From positions 615,295-679,294 of the forward strand of contig NZ_JAEMQH010000002.1 of NCBI RefSeq assembly GCF_016820575.1: a stretch of DNA of 64,000 bases, in the 5' to 3' direction. Both the position numbers and the translations under genes were made by a program. The notes beneath the pieces were generated by a model. That model was given only the letters and a program-made list of their open reading frames with translations. It searched no databases and was not told where the DNA came from. Origin of the DNA: Marinobacter sediminum. GTDB lineage: Bacteria; Pseudomonadota; Gammaproteobacteria; Pseudomonadales; Oleiphilaceae. Positions 25,515 to 34,896 of the stretch are shown here, piece by piece. Each line of letters opens with the position of its first letter. The stretch's first letter is position 1.

Positions 25515-26537
25515 TCAGTCTTCAGGCTGCTCGGGATCAAGCCACTGGTGTGACAGCCAATAAAACTTGCCGCCGCCGGCGGGATAGGTGCAGTTATAGC
25601 GCAGACGCCGGCTGTTAAAAGCATCCGGTGCCTGCACCCGAACTTCACCATCCTCCACGTTGATGTCGATACGGCCCTGGCCAGATGCAAAGCAGGTCAG
25701 CCTGGACGCCTCCATGGACGGGGGCAGGGTAAAGCTCAGCATGGGCGGATTGTCGGTCATCACGCCATCAGGCAGTTCGTCCGAGGCTACCGGAAAGGCC
25801 TTGCTCTGGAGTTTATCGGGCAGGCTATTGAGCTGGCCGTAGGCATTGGCCATCGGGAACCGGGGCAACCGGGTTGCACCGGAGCTCTCACCGATAGGGC
25901 CGGATTGCTGCCCGTAGCCGTACCAATCCCGGTCAGCCAGTTTTTCTTCCAGCGCGGTATCAAACTCACCATAGGGGTAGGCAAACAACGGTGCCTCGGT
26001 TCCAAGTTTTTCTTTAAGCGTGGCTTGGGCGGCGTCGAGGCTGTGGTCTATTCTGCTATTCCACTGCTCTGCGGTCTCGCCAGGCTTTCGGGCCAGGTGG
26101 GCATGATCGGCACTGTGGTTGGCAATGGTAACGCCGTCCCGTTGTTCCAGCTCGGCCAGCTGTTCCCAGGTCATGTAACCGTGGCGCCCAACGGCTTCGG
26201 TGTTGACGAAAATAGTATACGGGTAGTCCATGGACGAAAGCATGGGTGCGGCCGTGGAATAGACCGAGTCGTAGGCGTCGTCAAAGGTAATGGCCAACTG
26301 ATTCTGCTCGTTTTGTCCTGCCCCGGCCAGTGCCTGCTGGGTCCCCGCTTGCAATGGCACCACTTCCAGCTTCAGGTCCGCAATCATCTCCATCTGGGCC
26401 TCGAACAGCGACACCGAGGTACTGGTCGAAGACGGCGTGGAATCGCTAACGTGGTGATACTGCAGCACCACCAGATCGGCGAGGGCCGGAAATGCAATGG
26501 AGCTCAATGCAAAGGTCAGCAGTGTTCGTCTTACCAT
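25515..26537 (-). CDS. Secreted polysaccharide deacetylase (CE4, NodB domain)
   Basis: 340 residues with a signal peptide of about 20 residues (FPALA before Asp). The NodB motifs are ordered as expected: LQYHHVS, the metal/catalytic TFDDAYDS, NHSADHAH with two His ligands, and FAYPYGEFD. The family removes N- or O-acetyl groups from glycans. A C-terminal beta-rich extension of about 100 residues (from MLSFTLPPS) looks like an added binding or structural module. Target unknown; it could be an envelope polysaccharide such as PNAG. Confidence 0.85.
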   Translation of the reverse strand: MVRRTLLTFALSSIAFPALADLVVLQYHHVSDSTPSSTSTSVSLFEAQMEMIADLKLEVVPLQAGTQQALAGAGQNEQNQLAITFDDAYDSVYSTAAPMLSSMDYPYTIFVNTEAVGRHGYMTWEQLAELEQRDGVTIANHSADHAHLARKPGETAEQWNSRIDHSLDAAQATLKEKLGTEAPLFAYPYGEFDTALEEKLADRDWYGYGQQSGPIGESSGATRLPRFPMANAYGQLNSLPDKLQSKAFPVASDELPDGVMTDNPPMLSFTLPPSMEASRLTCFASGQGRIDINVEDGEVRVQAPDAFNSRRLRYNCTYPAGGGKFYWLSHQWLDPEQPED

Positions 26538-26553
26538 GAACTATCCATCCTTT

Positions 26554-26609
26554 CGATTGTGACTGTTGAATCGTGACGTTTGAATCGTGACTTTTGAATC
26601 GTGAGTGCG
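26554..26609. repeat. Four tandem 14-bp repeats
   Basis: Four head-to-tail units at 26554, 26568, 26582 and 26596 with consensus GAATCGTGACNTTT. The middle two agree at 13 of 14 bases; the outer two are more diverged. They lie just upstream of the deacetylase start on the minus strand, in the gap before the DnaJ-related gene. They could be iterated binding sites or a simple slippage array. Confidence 0.7.
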
Positions 26610-26636
26610 GAAGCAGTGGAATGCCGTCAGCCCGGG

Positions 26637-27305
26637 CTACTGTCCAGGGCTGCTAAAATGGGCCTTGAGCACGGAGAACGCTTCGTTCAGCACCTGAATG
26701 CCCTGGGTATCTCCGCCGCGGTCAGGGTGTGCCTGCATGACCGCACGCCGGAAGCGTTGTTTTACCTCCGGAAAATCTCTGGGCACTTCATCAAACCCAA
26801 GCTCCTGCGCTGCCGCCATAACCTCATCCGAGTCCGGCCCGGAGATCGGTCGACCTGACCAGAAATCATCCATCATCTGCTGAATCGCATCTTCTGGCAT
26901 TCGGTACTGGGACAGGTCGAGATAAAACGCCCGGAGCTGGTCCGGTTCGTCCGGCAAACCGTGGCCGCCGACAACATCTTCCAGAGTTAGGCGGATTCCC
27001 AGCGGCGATATCCTCAGGCTTTCACCGGATTCCACCAACTGATCCCGGAGCCGATACAGGGTATGGAACAGCAGAAAATGAACCGGATACAGCTTCTCCG
27101 GATCGTGGTAACTGACTTCACCGATCAGTTGCCAGGGCCGGCGCTGCAAGGCTTTGATCAACGCCAGTTCACTGATGCCGTCGGGGGCGCGGCGCAACTC
27201 ATGCTCTACGGCTACCAACAGGTGTTGAATGTGTTGATCCAGAAAGCCGTCATCATAGTAGCCGTCACTGTCCGCCTGGGCAGTCATTGAAGTCGAATCT
27301 GTCAT
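26637..27305 (-). CDS. DnaJ-related protein (DNAJ_related N-domain plus J domain)
   Basis: 222 residues. The N-terminal two-thirds match the DNAJ_related type ([44 protein letters not shown]). The C-terminal J domain has the essential HPD in QAHPDRGGD followed by [12 protein letters not shown]. The domain order (J domain at the C-terminus) is reversed relative to DnaJ. It would stimulate DnaK ATPase for particular clients. The 5' end overlaps the ttcA upstream region on the opposite strand. The start is the first Met of the frame; Met7 is an alternative. Confidence 0.83.
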   Translation of the reverse strand: MTDSTSMTAQADSDGYYDDGFLDQHIQHLLVAVEHELRRAPDGISELALIKALQRRPWQLIGEVSYHDPEKLYPVHFLLFHTLYRLRDQLVESGESLRISPLGIRLTLEDVVGGHGLPDEPDQLRAFYLDLSQYRMPEDAIQQMMDDFWSGRPISGPDSDEVMAAAQELGFDEVPRDFPEVKQRFRRAVMQAHPDRGGDTQGIQVLNEAFSVLKAHFSSPGQ

Positions 27306-27347
27306 TATTCAATGGTAGGGGAGTCGAGGCTCTCAGGGAAGCGCCGC

Positions 27348-27376
27348 TGTCACTCGATCCTTCTGATGCGTATAAT
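27348..27376 (+). promoter_or_regulatory. Sigma-70 promoter for ttcA
   Basis: CTGTCA at 27348-27353 (4 of 6 to consensus) and a perfect TATAAT at 27371-27376, spaced 17. Transcription would begin near 27383, ruling out start codons further upstream in the ttcA frame. Confidence 0.7.
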
Positions 27377-27409
27377 TCTGCGTTCACTAATTTGATGAAT
27401 GTTGTTGGT

Positions 27410-28354
27410 ATGTCCGAAGCTATGATCGCCCGTTCCGAACAAGGCCAGAGCGCTGAGTCTGAGCGCCACCAGAAACTGGAACTCAACAAGCTGCAAAAAC
27501 GCCTGCGCCATGACGTGGGACAGGCGATAGCCGATTTTTCCATGATTGAGGCTGGCGACAAGGTGATGTGCTGCCTGTCTGGTGGCAAGGATTCCTACGC
27601 CATGCTGGATATTCTGCTGGCCTTGCAGAAGAGCGCTCCGGTTTCCTTTGACCTGATCGCCGTCAATCTCGACCAGAAGCAGCCAGGATTTCCAGAGGAA
27701 GTACTGCCGGAATACCTGAATGCGCTTGGTATCGAGTACCACATCATCGAAAAAGATACCTACAGCATTGTTAAGGAAAAGGTTCCAGAGGGGAAAACCA
27801 CCTGTGGTCTCTGTTCCCGGCTGCGTCGCGGCATTCTCTACAATTTTGCCGAAGAACACGGCGTGACCAAGATCGCGCTGGGTCACCACCGTGATGACCT
27901 GCTGGAAACCCTGTTCCTGAATATGTTCTACGGTGGCAAGATGAAGTCGATGCCCCCGGTTCTGCACAGTGATGACGGGCGCAACACGGTCATTCGTCCG
28001 CTGGCGTACAGCCGGGAGAAAGACATTGCCCGCTACGCGGAACTCAGGGAATTTCCGATCATCCCCTGCAACCTGTGTGGCTCGCAGGAGAATCTGCAGC
28101 GTCAGGTCATTAAGGATATGTTTCAGAGCTGGGACAAACAGCACCCGGGCCGTCTGGAAACCATGTTCCGCGCTTTGTGTAACGTAGAGCCGTCGCACCT
28201 TGCCGATAACAAGCTGTACGATTTCCGCGAAGGGGAGCGTCGGGGTACCAAGGATAGGAGTACCAAGGATGGGAGTGCCAAGGGTCAGGACGTTCAGGCC
28301 GCGGAGCCCGAAGACATGGCCAGTTTCGGTCGTTTGGACGTGCTGAACATCTAG
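27410..28354 (+). CDS. ttcA: tRNA 2-thiocytidine biosynthesis protein TtcA
   Basis: 314 residues from ATG 27410 (ATG 27395 is the alternative; both follow the promoter). The PP-loop SGGKDS, the CxxC pair ([12 protein letters not shown]) and the distal [10 protein letters not shown] motif are those of TtcA, which uses an iron-sulfur cluster to thiolate C32 of tRNAs. [18 protein letters not shown] and ALGHHRDD are near-identical to the E. coli protein as I recall it. The C-terminal tail carries a three-unit repeat (about [15 protein letters not shown]) encoded by a 15-bp tandem array, which looks species-specific. Confidence 0.95.
   Translation: MSEAMIARSEQGQSAESERHQKLELNKLQKRLRHDVGQAIADFSMIEAGDKVMCCLSGGKDSYAMLDILLALQKSAPVSFDLIAVNLDQKQPGFPEEVLPEYLNALGIEYHIIEKDTYSIVKEKVPEGKTTCGLCSRLRRGILYNFAEEHGVTKIALGHHRDDLLETLFLNMFYGGKMKSMPPVLHSDDGRNTVIRPLAYSREKDIARYAELREFPIIPCNLCGSQENLQRQVIKDMFQSWDKQHPGRLETMFRALCNVEPSHLADNKLYDFREGERRGTKDRSTKDGSAKGQDVQAAEPEDMASFGRLDVLNI
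28242..28286 (+). repeat. Three tandem 15-bp repeats inside ttcA
   Basis: Units at 28242, 28257 and 28272 of the form GGAGTACCAAGGATG. The first two differ at two positions and the third is more diverged. The period of 15 keeps the frame and encodes five-residue repeats in the tail beyond the conserved enzyme core, so copy number could vary without harm. Confidence 0.75.
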
Positions 28355-28415
28355 CGGTAGTGGCTTTGACTGGCCATGGTTAAGGCCGGGTGCGCGTTAG
28401 GTTGGCGTAATCCGG

Positions 28416-29105
28416 TCAATGGCTCATAAAGCCAGTCAGCGGAAGCGTCCACAGCCCGAATACGATCAGCATGACCGCGGTTCCCTTCCTGAATAACCGG
28501 TTACCCTGCAATCCCTTGATCCAGCCTGCGGCGTAGCCGGTTGCCAGCATCGATGGCAGTGTGCCAAGCCCAAAGAACACCATGGTCAGGGCGGCCGAGC
28601 CAACGGTGGGTTGCAGTGCGGCCCAGCCAAGGGTGCTGTATATCAGGCCGCAGGGCAGCCAGCCCCACAACACGCCCAGTGCCAGTGCCTGGCCAGGATG
28701 CCGGACCGGCAGTAACCTGCGGGTCAGCGGCGACAGTTTGGCCCACACCGGAGCGCCAATACGCTCCACATATCGGATGCCCTGCCACCACTGCGCCATC
28801 GACAATCCCATCAGAATCAACAGCAGTCCGGCGATGGTTCGCAGCAGTGCGCCAAGTTCGGCCCATTGCTCGGCGGCGGACGTGCTCAACAGGGCCACGC
28901 CGGCTGCGATGACCGCATAGCTGGTAATGCGCCCGAAATTGAAGGCCAGCAGCATCAGTGATTGCCGGAACCTGAAGCCGGAGCCGACGGGCAGAGCCAT
29001 GGACAGGGATGCGCTAATGCCACCGCACATGCCCAGGCAGTGGGTACTGCCGAGCAAGCCAATCAGAAAGGCACTGGGATAACTGAGGTAGAGTTCCGGA
29101 CTCAT
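28416..29105 (-). CDS. SafE/TauE-type membrane protein of the cbb3 locus
   Basis: 229 residues with about six transmembrane helices. The first helix carries HCLGMCGG and a later one WGWLPCGLIYS, cysteines common in the DsbD-like/UreH group often called 'sulfite exporter TauE/SafE family'. In many proteobacteria it is the last gene of the cbb3 assembly operon after ccoS. A role in copper or thiol handling during oxidase assembly is suspected but not shown. The start overlaps the ccoS stop by 4 bases (ATGA). Confidence 0.83.
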   Translation of the reverse strand: MSPELYLSYPSAFLIGLLGSTHCLGMCGGISASLSMALPVGSGFRFRQSLMLLAFNFGRITSYAVIAAGVALLSTSAAEQWAELGALLRTIAGLLLILMGLSMAQWWQGIRYVERIGAPVWAKLSPLTRRLLPVRHPGQALALGVLWGWLPCGLIYSTLGWAALQPTVGSAALTMVFFGLGTLPSMLATGYAAGWIKGLQGNRLFRKGTAVMLIVFGLWTLPLTGFMSH

Positions 29106-29386
29106 GGGTGTTTCGGTGAATCCTGGCCAGTGTCGGGATCGGGCTCTTCTTTTGACTTTGGATCCAGCTCGGATTCGGGATTACTCGATTGCACGTCGCT
29201 GTTGTCGGTCGGCAGATCGGTGCGAGCTTCGTCCGGGATCATGTCCTTGTCGTCGTCGTACAAAATCCGGTGGGCTGGGCCTTCCAGGTCATCGTACTGG
29301 CCGTTCTTGACTGCCCAGGAAAACAGGACAATACCCAGGGCAACGACAATCAGGACCAGTGGGACCAGAATCATAACGATTTGCAC
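29102..29386 (-). CDS. ccoS: cbb3 oxidase assembly protein CcoS
   Basis: 94 residues. One N-terminal transmembrane helix (4-25) is followed by the CcoS signature FSWAVKNGQYDDLEGPAHRIL and DDD, then an acidic, Ser/Pro/Glu-rich tail. CcoS is needed for insertion of cofactors (heme and copper) into cbb3 oxidase. The tail is longer than in minimal CcoS proteins (about 50-70 residues). It lies 35 bases after the copper ATPase gene and is coupled to the SafE-type gene. Confidence 0.92.
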   Translation of the reverse strand: MQIVMILVPLVLIVVALGIVLFSWAVKNGQYDDLEGPAHRILYDDDKDMIPDEARTDLPTDNSDVQSSNPESELDPKSKEEPDPDTGQDSPKHP

Positions 29387-29421
29387 GGCAAGACCTCGTG
29401 AGAACTGTTTACAGCACGGTA

Positions 29422-31869
29422 TCAGGACGCAACCTGAGCGCCAACCGCTGGATTATGCGGATGCTGGGGTTGGGTGGAGGCCTGGCCAAGCCGCAGGGCG
29501 TTCAGGACGACGATCAGGGAGCTGATCGACATGCCAATCGCGGCGAGCCAGGGTGGCACCATGCCAGCGGCGGCCAACGGCAGGGCGCAAACGTTGTATG
29601 CCAGCGCCCACACCAGGTTCTGACGGATCACTCTGCGAGTTTTGCGGCTGGTCTTGAGAGCCTCGATCAGCTGCACCAGCTGCCCGTTCAGCAGTACGGC
29701 ATCGGCGTGTAACTGGGTCAGATCCGCAGCCGATCCCATGGCAACGGAAATGCCAGCGCCGGCCATGGAGGGCAGGTCATTGAGTCCGTCTCCCACCATC
29801 ATGATCTGCCGGCCTTCTCCTTTGAGTCGTTCCAGAACCTCGAGCTTCTGCTCTGGCGATGCCTGGCCGATAGCCTCCGTAATGCCCAAAGTTCGCGCTA
29901 CTTGCTCGACATGCCCTGAGCGGTCACCACTGAGCAACAGGGTGCGAATGCCGAGGTTCTGAAACTCACGAATAGCCTGGGCGGCATCTGGTCGGGGCTG
30001 GTCATCCAGTGCGAAGCATGCCAGCCATTCGTTGTCTGAGGCCAGCCAGATTTCCATGCCGGGGGCGCCCGGTGATTCCGGCGCGGGCGTACTGACAAAA
30101 CCCTGAACAAAGTCCTGGTGACCGATGAACAGGTTCTGGTCGCCGAGTTTTCCGGACAGTCCGCCCCCCAGATGGTTGCGCACCTGTTCCACCGCCGATG
30201 ATGAGCGATCGTGGAAAACCCGGGCAACCGGATGTTCTGAGTGTTTTTCCAGCCCGGCCGCCAATCTCAGGCAGGTGGTCTCATCCAGGCTGCCCAGGAG
30301 GGTGGTATTGACCAGATTCAATTCGCCGCGGGTCAGGGTGCCGGTCTTATCAAAAACAACGGTATCCACGGTATTCATGGATTCCAGAGTGTGTCCGCGG
30401 GTTGGCAGAAACCCGAGGCGTCGCAGCTTTACGGTGGCGGCGGTAATGGCGGTCGGTGTCGCCAGCGACAGTGCGCAGGGGCAGGTGACCACCAGCACTG
30501 ACAGGGTGATGTCGAAGGCATTATCGGCACCGGCTAGCCACCAGCCAAGCCAGACAATGGGTGCCAGAATCAGCACCCGGGCAACAAATTTGCCGGCCAT
30601 CCGGTCGGCCATCAGTGACACCGGCGGTTTTTCAGACTGCACCCGGTCAAGTACCCGCATGATGCTGGACAAGCGTGTCTGGGAGCCGGCCTTGGTTACC
30701 CGGATGTCCAGGGGGTGTTCGCCGTTGATGCTGCCAGCATGCACCTGATCGCCTGGATTTCGGGGTTCCGGCAGATACTCCCCGGTCAACGCCGCTTCGT
30801 TGAGCGTGGATTGGCCAGTGACGATTTCACCGTCCACCGGCAGGGTTTCTCCGGGACGTACCCGGATGATGTCTCCCGGCGCTATGGTTCGAGTTGGCAC
30901 CACGTCCACGTCTTCGCCGCACACCCGGGTCGCGACACCGGGCTGGAAACCGGCCAGGGCGTTACCGGTCAGGCCGGCCCGGAATCGGGCTTGAACCTCG
31001 ATATAGCGGCCCAGCAACAGGAAGAAGGTGAACATGCACACCGACTCGAAATAGACTTCCTCGCCACCAAACGCCGTTACCCAGGCGCTGGCCAGATAGG
31101 CAAGGCCAATGGCAATCGCGACCGGCACGTCCATGGTGAGATGCCGTGTCTTCAGGTCTCGTAGAGCGTTACTGAAGAATGGCCGCGCACTGTAAAGCAC
31201 CACCGGCGTGGCGATCAGAAGGCTGAACCAGCGAAAGAAACTGACAAAGTCGGGGGAGAGGTCGTTCACCATTTCAAAGTACAGCGGGAACGCCAGCATC
31301 ATGCTCTGGAACGAGCCTATACCCGCCAGCACCAACCGGATCAGCATGGAGCGATGTTCGGCTCTCAGCAGTTGCTCGGCTTCATCGGGTTGGTAGGGGC
31401 GGGCGGTATAGCCGAGCTGGTGAATGGCAATCAGCAGGTCGCTGAGCCGGGTCTGGTCCGAAGCCCACACCAGTCGCGCGCGTTGCGTAGTGTGGTTGAC
31501 GGTGAAGGTAAGCACACCGGGCTGCTGCTTCATGTGGTTTTCAAGTAACCAGATACACGCCGCACAGGTGATTCCACCGATCAAAAGCTGGGCTTCCTGG
31601 CCCGCTTTCACCGGTGTCACAAAGGTGTTTTGAATCAGCGGGTGGTCCAGTTCCCGGATCCGTTCCAGTTCGGTGCGGGCCAGCTCGCGGGGGGTAACTG
31701 CGGGTTCAGTGCGGATGTCATAGAATCCGGTCAGTCCCTCGCGATGGATGGTTTCACAAACCGCCTTGCAACCCTGGCAGCAGAAGTGCCGGACCTCGCC
31801 CCGGAGCTCCAGGGTAATGGCCGGGTCGCCGGGTGCCGGCTCGCCGCAGTGAAAGCACTCTCGGATCAC
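29422..31869 (-). CDS. ccoI: Copper-exporting P1B-type ATPase CcoI/FixI
   Basis: 815 residues. The N-terminus has a Cys-rich domain (CFHCGEPAPGD and HFCCQGCKAVC), typical of CcoI, then an HMA domain with GGITCAACIWLLE. The transport helix motif TCPCALSLATP, phosphorylation site DKTGTLTRGELN and hinge GDGLNDLPSM follow in order. CcoI-type ATPases export copper at a slow rate for loading of the oxidase CuB site. It is positioned between ccoH and ccoS as in other cbb3 loci. Confidence 0.95.
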   Translation of the reverse strand: MIRECFHCGEPAPGDPAITLELRGEVRHFCCQGCKAVCETIHREGLTGFYDIRTEPAVTPRELARTELERIRELDHPLIQNTFVTPVKAGQEAQLLIGGITCAACIWLLENHMKQQPGVLTFTVNHTTQRARLVWASDQTRLSDLLIAIHQLGYTARPYQPDEAEQLLRAEHRSMLIRLVLAGIGSFQSMMLAFPLYFEMVNDLSPDFVSFFRWFSLLIATPVVLYSARPFFSNALRDLKTRHLTMDVPVAIAIGLAYLASAWVTAFGGEEVYFESVCMFTFFLLLGRYIEVQARFRAGLTGNALAGFQPGVATRVCGEDVDVVPTRTIAPGDIIRVRPGETLPVDGEIVTGQSTLNEAALTGEYLPEPRNPGDQVHAGSINGEHPLDIRVTKAGSQTRLSSIMRVLDRVQSEKPPVSLMADRMAGKFVARVLILAPIVWLGWWLAGADNAFDITLSVLVVTCPCALSLATPTAITAATVKLRRLGFLPTRGHTLESMNTVDTVVFDKTGTLTRGELNLVNTTLLGSLDETTCLRLAAGLEKHSEHPVARVFHDRSSSAVEQVRNHLGGGLSGKLGDQNLFIGHQDFVQGFVSTPAPESPGAPGMEIWLASDNEWLACFALDDQPRPDAAQAIREFQNLGIRTLLLSGDRSGHVEQVARTLGITEAIGQASPEQKLEVLERLKGEGRQIMMVGDGLNDLPSMAGAGISVAMGSAADLTQLHADAVLLNGQLVQLIEALKTSRKTRRVIRQNLVWALAYNVCALPLAAAGMVPPWLAAIGMSISSLIVVLNALRLGQASTQPQHPHNPAVGAQVAS

Positions 31870-31876
31870 TCTCGGG

Positions 31877-32392
31877 TCACTCTTGAACAGTACCTTTTGA
31901 GCTCACGGTCAGGCCGTTCTCAGCCGGCAGCCAGGCCTCGCCTTTCAGGCGCCAATCGTTGTCCGGCCCCCGCAAATCGTAGTACCAGCGCCCATCGATG
32001 TCTTCAAGCATGTTGCCACGGTATTGCCCGGTACCGATTTTCTGGAATTGCACGGTTCGGTCGCGATCAGCCAACGTTGGGTGGAACAGGTTCAGGATCA
32101 GATAGGGAAACTCAGCCGGGCCTTGGGCCGTGGTTAGATCAAGGGCAATGGTGCGCTGCTCGAAGGCCATTTCGGCAACCATGCCCAGATCGGCCGCTTT
32201 TTGATCCCGTGCAATCTGCTGGTTGATGCCACGGCCTTCCTTGGAATAGTCGTCGGTGACCATGGTGTCGTCGAGGTTGGTTGCCACGATGATCATACAG
32301 ATACACCAGATAATGGCAGCAATTGGAAAGATGGTCAGAAACCAGAACCAGGGCTGACGATACCATGGCGCAATTGGGGCTTGTTCAGTCAT
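31877..32392 (-). CDS. ccoH: FixH-family protein CcoH
   Basis: 171 residues from ATG 32392 (an in-frame ATG at 32407 is possible; the frame further upstream overlaps ccoG and is not credible). One N-terminal transmembrane helix (about 14-36, PWFWFLTIFPIAAIIWCICMIIVAT) is followed by DDYSKEGRGINQQIARDQKA, the conserved FixH/CcoH element, and a beta-rich periplasmic domain. CcoH associates with CcoN and CcoP during oxidase maturation. It lies 49 bases after ccoG. Confidence 0.9.
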   Translation of the reverse strand: MTEQAPIAPWYRQPWFWFLTIFPIAAIIWCICMIIVATNLDDTMVTDDYSKEGRGINQQIARDQKAADLGMVAEMAFEQRTIALDLTTAQGPAEFPYLILNLFHPTLADRDRTVQFQKIGTGQYRGNMLEDIDGRWYYDLRGPDNDWRLKGEAWLPAENGLTVSSKGTVQE

Positions 32393-32441
32393 ATCATTCG
32401 TTCTCATAAAAACAGGGGGTGGTCGCTGCGCATTCCATTGA

Positions 32442-33872
32442 TCAGCGCGTTGGACCGACAAATCGGCTCTCAGTTTCCAGCAACAGCGTTTCATCCGTTT
32501 CGGATTGCGCACGGAAGAAGATCTCGTTATTGGACTGACTGATCGCTTCCGGCGGCACGTCGACAACAGTTGGCAGCGATCTGTTCTCGCCGCTCTGCAC
32601 AGTGATCGAGGTCTGCGTCAGAATCTGAATGTCTTCCAGGCCCTGGACAGACAGTACGAAGGTCTGGGGCACTTCGGTCATGTTGGCGATCTTCAGGGTG
32701 TAGGAATTCTCAATCCGGCCCTGGCCGTTGAAGCTGTAGAGTGCGCCGCGGTCACGGAGCGCATCCATCTGGCCCGGAACACGGGTTGCGATGGTGAATG
32801 CGATCGCGCCAATCATGAGCAGTAAGGCCGCACCGTAGCCGAACGTCCGCGGGCGCAGCAACTTGGACGGTTTGCCCTCAAGCTCATTTTCCGTGGTGTA
32901 ACGGATCAGGCCTCTCGGATAGTCCATCTTATCCATGATCTCATCGCAGGCGTCGATGCACAGCGCACAGCCGATGCATTCGTACTGCAGGCCGTCGCGA
33001 ATGTCGATGCCGGTGGGGCAAACCTGGACACACTGACCGCAGTCAATGCAGTCACCCAGGCCAGCCTCGGCTGGGTCCACACCTTTCTTACGTCCGCCGC
33101 GGGGCTCGCCCCGGTTGGGGTCGTAGGATACGACCCGGGTGTCGGGATCAAACATGACCGATTGGAAGCGGGCGTAAGGGCACATGTACAGGCAGACCTG
33201 TTCGCGCATCCAGCCGGCGTTGAGGTAGGTGGCGGCGGTAAAGAAGGCAACCCAGAAATAGGCCCAGCCATTGGCCTGCAGAGTGAAGATGTCGGCAATC
33301 AGCTCGCGGATGGGGTAGAAATAGCCAACAAAGGTCAGGCCAGTGGCCAGGGCGATCAGCATCCAGACCGTGTGCTTGGTGGATTTCTTGAACAATTTGC
33401 TACCGGACCCAGGCGCCTGGTCCAGTTTCATGCGCTTGTTACGGCTGCCCTCGATGCGTTCTTCTACCCACATGAAAATGAACGTCCACACGGTTTGTGG
33501 GCAGGTGTAACCGCACCAGACCCGGCCGAACAGGGTGGTGATAAAAAACAGGCCAAAGGCCGAGATGATCAGCATCCCCGACAGCAGTATGAAATCCTTG
33601 GGGTAGAAGGTGATCCCGAAGAGGTGGAATTCCCGGGCAGGGAGATCAAACAGGATCAGCGGTTGGCCGTCCTGGGTGATCCACACGAACAGGAAGTACA
33701 TGCCCATGAGCAGCAGCAGGCTGACGTTCCTGATGCGCTGAAAGAAGCCTTTGACCTCTTTGACGTAAATCTTCTTTCGACTGGCGTAAAGTTCAACGCT
33801 TCCGGGTTTATTGTTGTTATCGGAGGGGTCAGAAGATGGGTCGATTTGCTTGACCGGAATCTCACTGCTCAT
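32442..33872 (-). CDS. ccoG: Polyferredoxin-type assembly protein CcoG
   Basis: 476 residues from ATG 33872, with GGGAGG 5 bases upstream. It has four to five transmembrane helices, GRVWCGYTCPQTVW, then two 4Fe-4S cluster motifs (CIDCGQCVQVCPTGIDI and CIGCALCIDACDEIM), and a C-terminal immunoglobulin-like domain. CcoG reduces Cu(II) to Cu(I) for oxidase assembly. It begins a second transcription segment after the ccoP terminator, followed by ccoH, ccoI and ccoS. No clear FNR box was found in its own upstream gap. Confidence 0.95.
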   Translation of the reverse strand: MSSEIPVKQIDPSSDPSDNNNKPGSVELYASRKKIYVKEVKGFFQRIRNVSLLLLMGMYFLFVWITQDGQPLILFDLPAREFHLFGITFYPKDFILLSGMLIISAFGLFFITTLFGRVWCGYTCPQTVWTFIFMWVEERIEGSRNKRMKLDQAPGSGSKLFKKSTKHTVWMLIALATGLTFVGYFYPIRELIADIFTLQANGWAYFWVAFFTAATYLNAGWMREQVCLYMCPYARFQSVMFDPDTRVVSYDPNRGEPRGGRKKGVDPAEAGLGDCIDCGQCVQVCPTGIDIRDGLQYECIGCALCIDACDEIMDKMDYPRGLIRYTTENELEGKPSKLLRPRTFGYGAALLLMIGAIAFTIATRVPGQMDALRDRGALYSFNGQGRIENSYTLKIANMTEVPQTFVLSVQGLEDIQILTQTSITVQSGENRSLPTVVDVPPEAISQSNNEIFFRAQSETDETLLLETESRFVGPTR

Positions 33873-33966
33873 CGAAACCTCCCGATGAAAGGGCAAAGCC
33901 CGAAATGGCCCCGGAGGGCTATCTGATCTGTTCTAGGCTGGGCCCGGACAAGCAGGACGCAGACTG

Positions 33967-33998
33967 GAAAAGACCAGGCCGGAGCTGGCGCTCCGGCC
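33967..33998 (-). terminator. Rho-independent terminator after ccoP
   Basis: Stem GGCCGGAGC-TGGC-GCTCCGGCC (33977-33998) reads the same on the minus strand, where it is followed by TGGTCTTTTCC. It lies 8 bases after the ccoP stop and separates ccoNOQP from ccoGHIS. Confidence 0.7.
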
Positions 33999-34005
33999 GG
34001 TTAAC

Positions 34006-34896
34006 TCAGTTGGACAAGCTGTATACGTAGGCGGCGAGTATCTGAATCTGGTCTTCAGTCAGACGGCCGCTTTGGGCGGGCATCTGATTCTGGCGACCAT
34101 AGACTACTGTTTCCTTGATCCACTCGTAGGTGGAGCCGTACAGCCAGATGTTGTCCGTCAGGTTGGGTGCACCGACCGCCTGATTACCCTTGCCATCGGC
34201 GCCATGGCAGGCAGCACAGCCCTGCGCAAAGACGGCTTCGCCGGCTTTGGCGGCTTCGGCGTCCTTTTCGCGGCCGCTGAAGCTGAGCACGTAGTTGACG
34301 ACCTGATCAACCTGCTCGCCGGTCATGTTGGGCATAACACCTTTTGCCGGCATGGCGCCCATACGTCCGTTGTGCAGAGTTTCCAGAATCGCTTCCGGTG
34401 TGCCGCCGTAGAGCCAGTCGTCATCGGTCAGGTTAGGGAAGCCAACCTGGCCGCGGGCCGCTGAGCCGTGGCAGACCTGACAGTTGTTGGCATACAGGCG
34501 CTGACCAATCTTGAGGGCGTCGTCGTTGTTGGCCAGCTCTACAACCGGGGTGTTGCCAAACTGGGCATAGATCTCGCCGTACTTTTCTTCTGCTTCGGCG
34601 ACTTCTGCTTCCCACTGGTTCGTCGAGGTCCAGCCTAGGATTCCCTGGAAGTTACCAAGGCCCGGGTAGAGGACCAGGTAGCCAAGCGAGAACACACAAG
34701 TCGCGAGGAACAGATAGAACCACCACTTCGGCAGCGGGTTGTCCAATTCCTCAATGCCATCAAAGGAATGGCCCGTGGTGCGGTCAGTCTCTGTATCGGT
34801 AGTTTGGCCCTTGCGAACTGCCAATAGCAGCCATGCACAGCCGAAAATCGTACCGAGCACGATCACGCTGATCCAGAGGCTCCAAAAGGTACTCAT
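34006..34896 (-). CDS. ccoP: cbb3 cytochrome c oxidase subunit III, diheme CcoP
   Basis: 296 residues. Two N-terminal transmembrane helices (about 8-28 and 57-77) precede two cytochrome c domains with CQVCHG and CAACHG heme sites and the Met ligands in MPAKGVMPNMTGEQV and QMPAQSGRLTEDQI. CcoP receives electrons from soluble or membrane cytochromes and passes them to CcoO. The start overlaps ccoQ by 4 bases (ATGA). Confidence 0.96.
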   Translation of the reverse strand: MSTFWSLWISVIVLGTIFGCAWLLLAVRKGQTTDTETDRTTGHSFDGIEELDNPLPKWWFYLFLATCVFSLGYLVLYPGLGNFQGILGWTSTNQWEAEVAEAEEKYGEIYAQFGNTPVVELANNDDALKIGQRLYANNCQVCHGSAARGQVGFPNLTDDDWLYGGTPEAILETLHNGRMGAMPAKGVMPNMTGEQVDQVVNYVLSFSGREKDAEAAKAGEAVFAQGCAACHGADGKGNQAVGAPNLTDNIWLYGSTYEWIKETVVYGRQNQMPAQSGRLTEDQIQILAAYVYSLSN

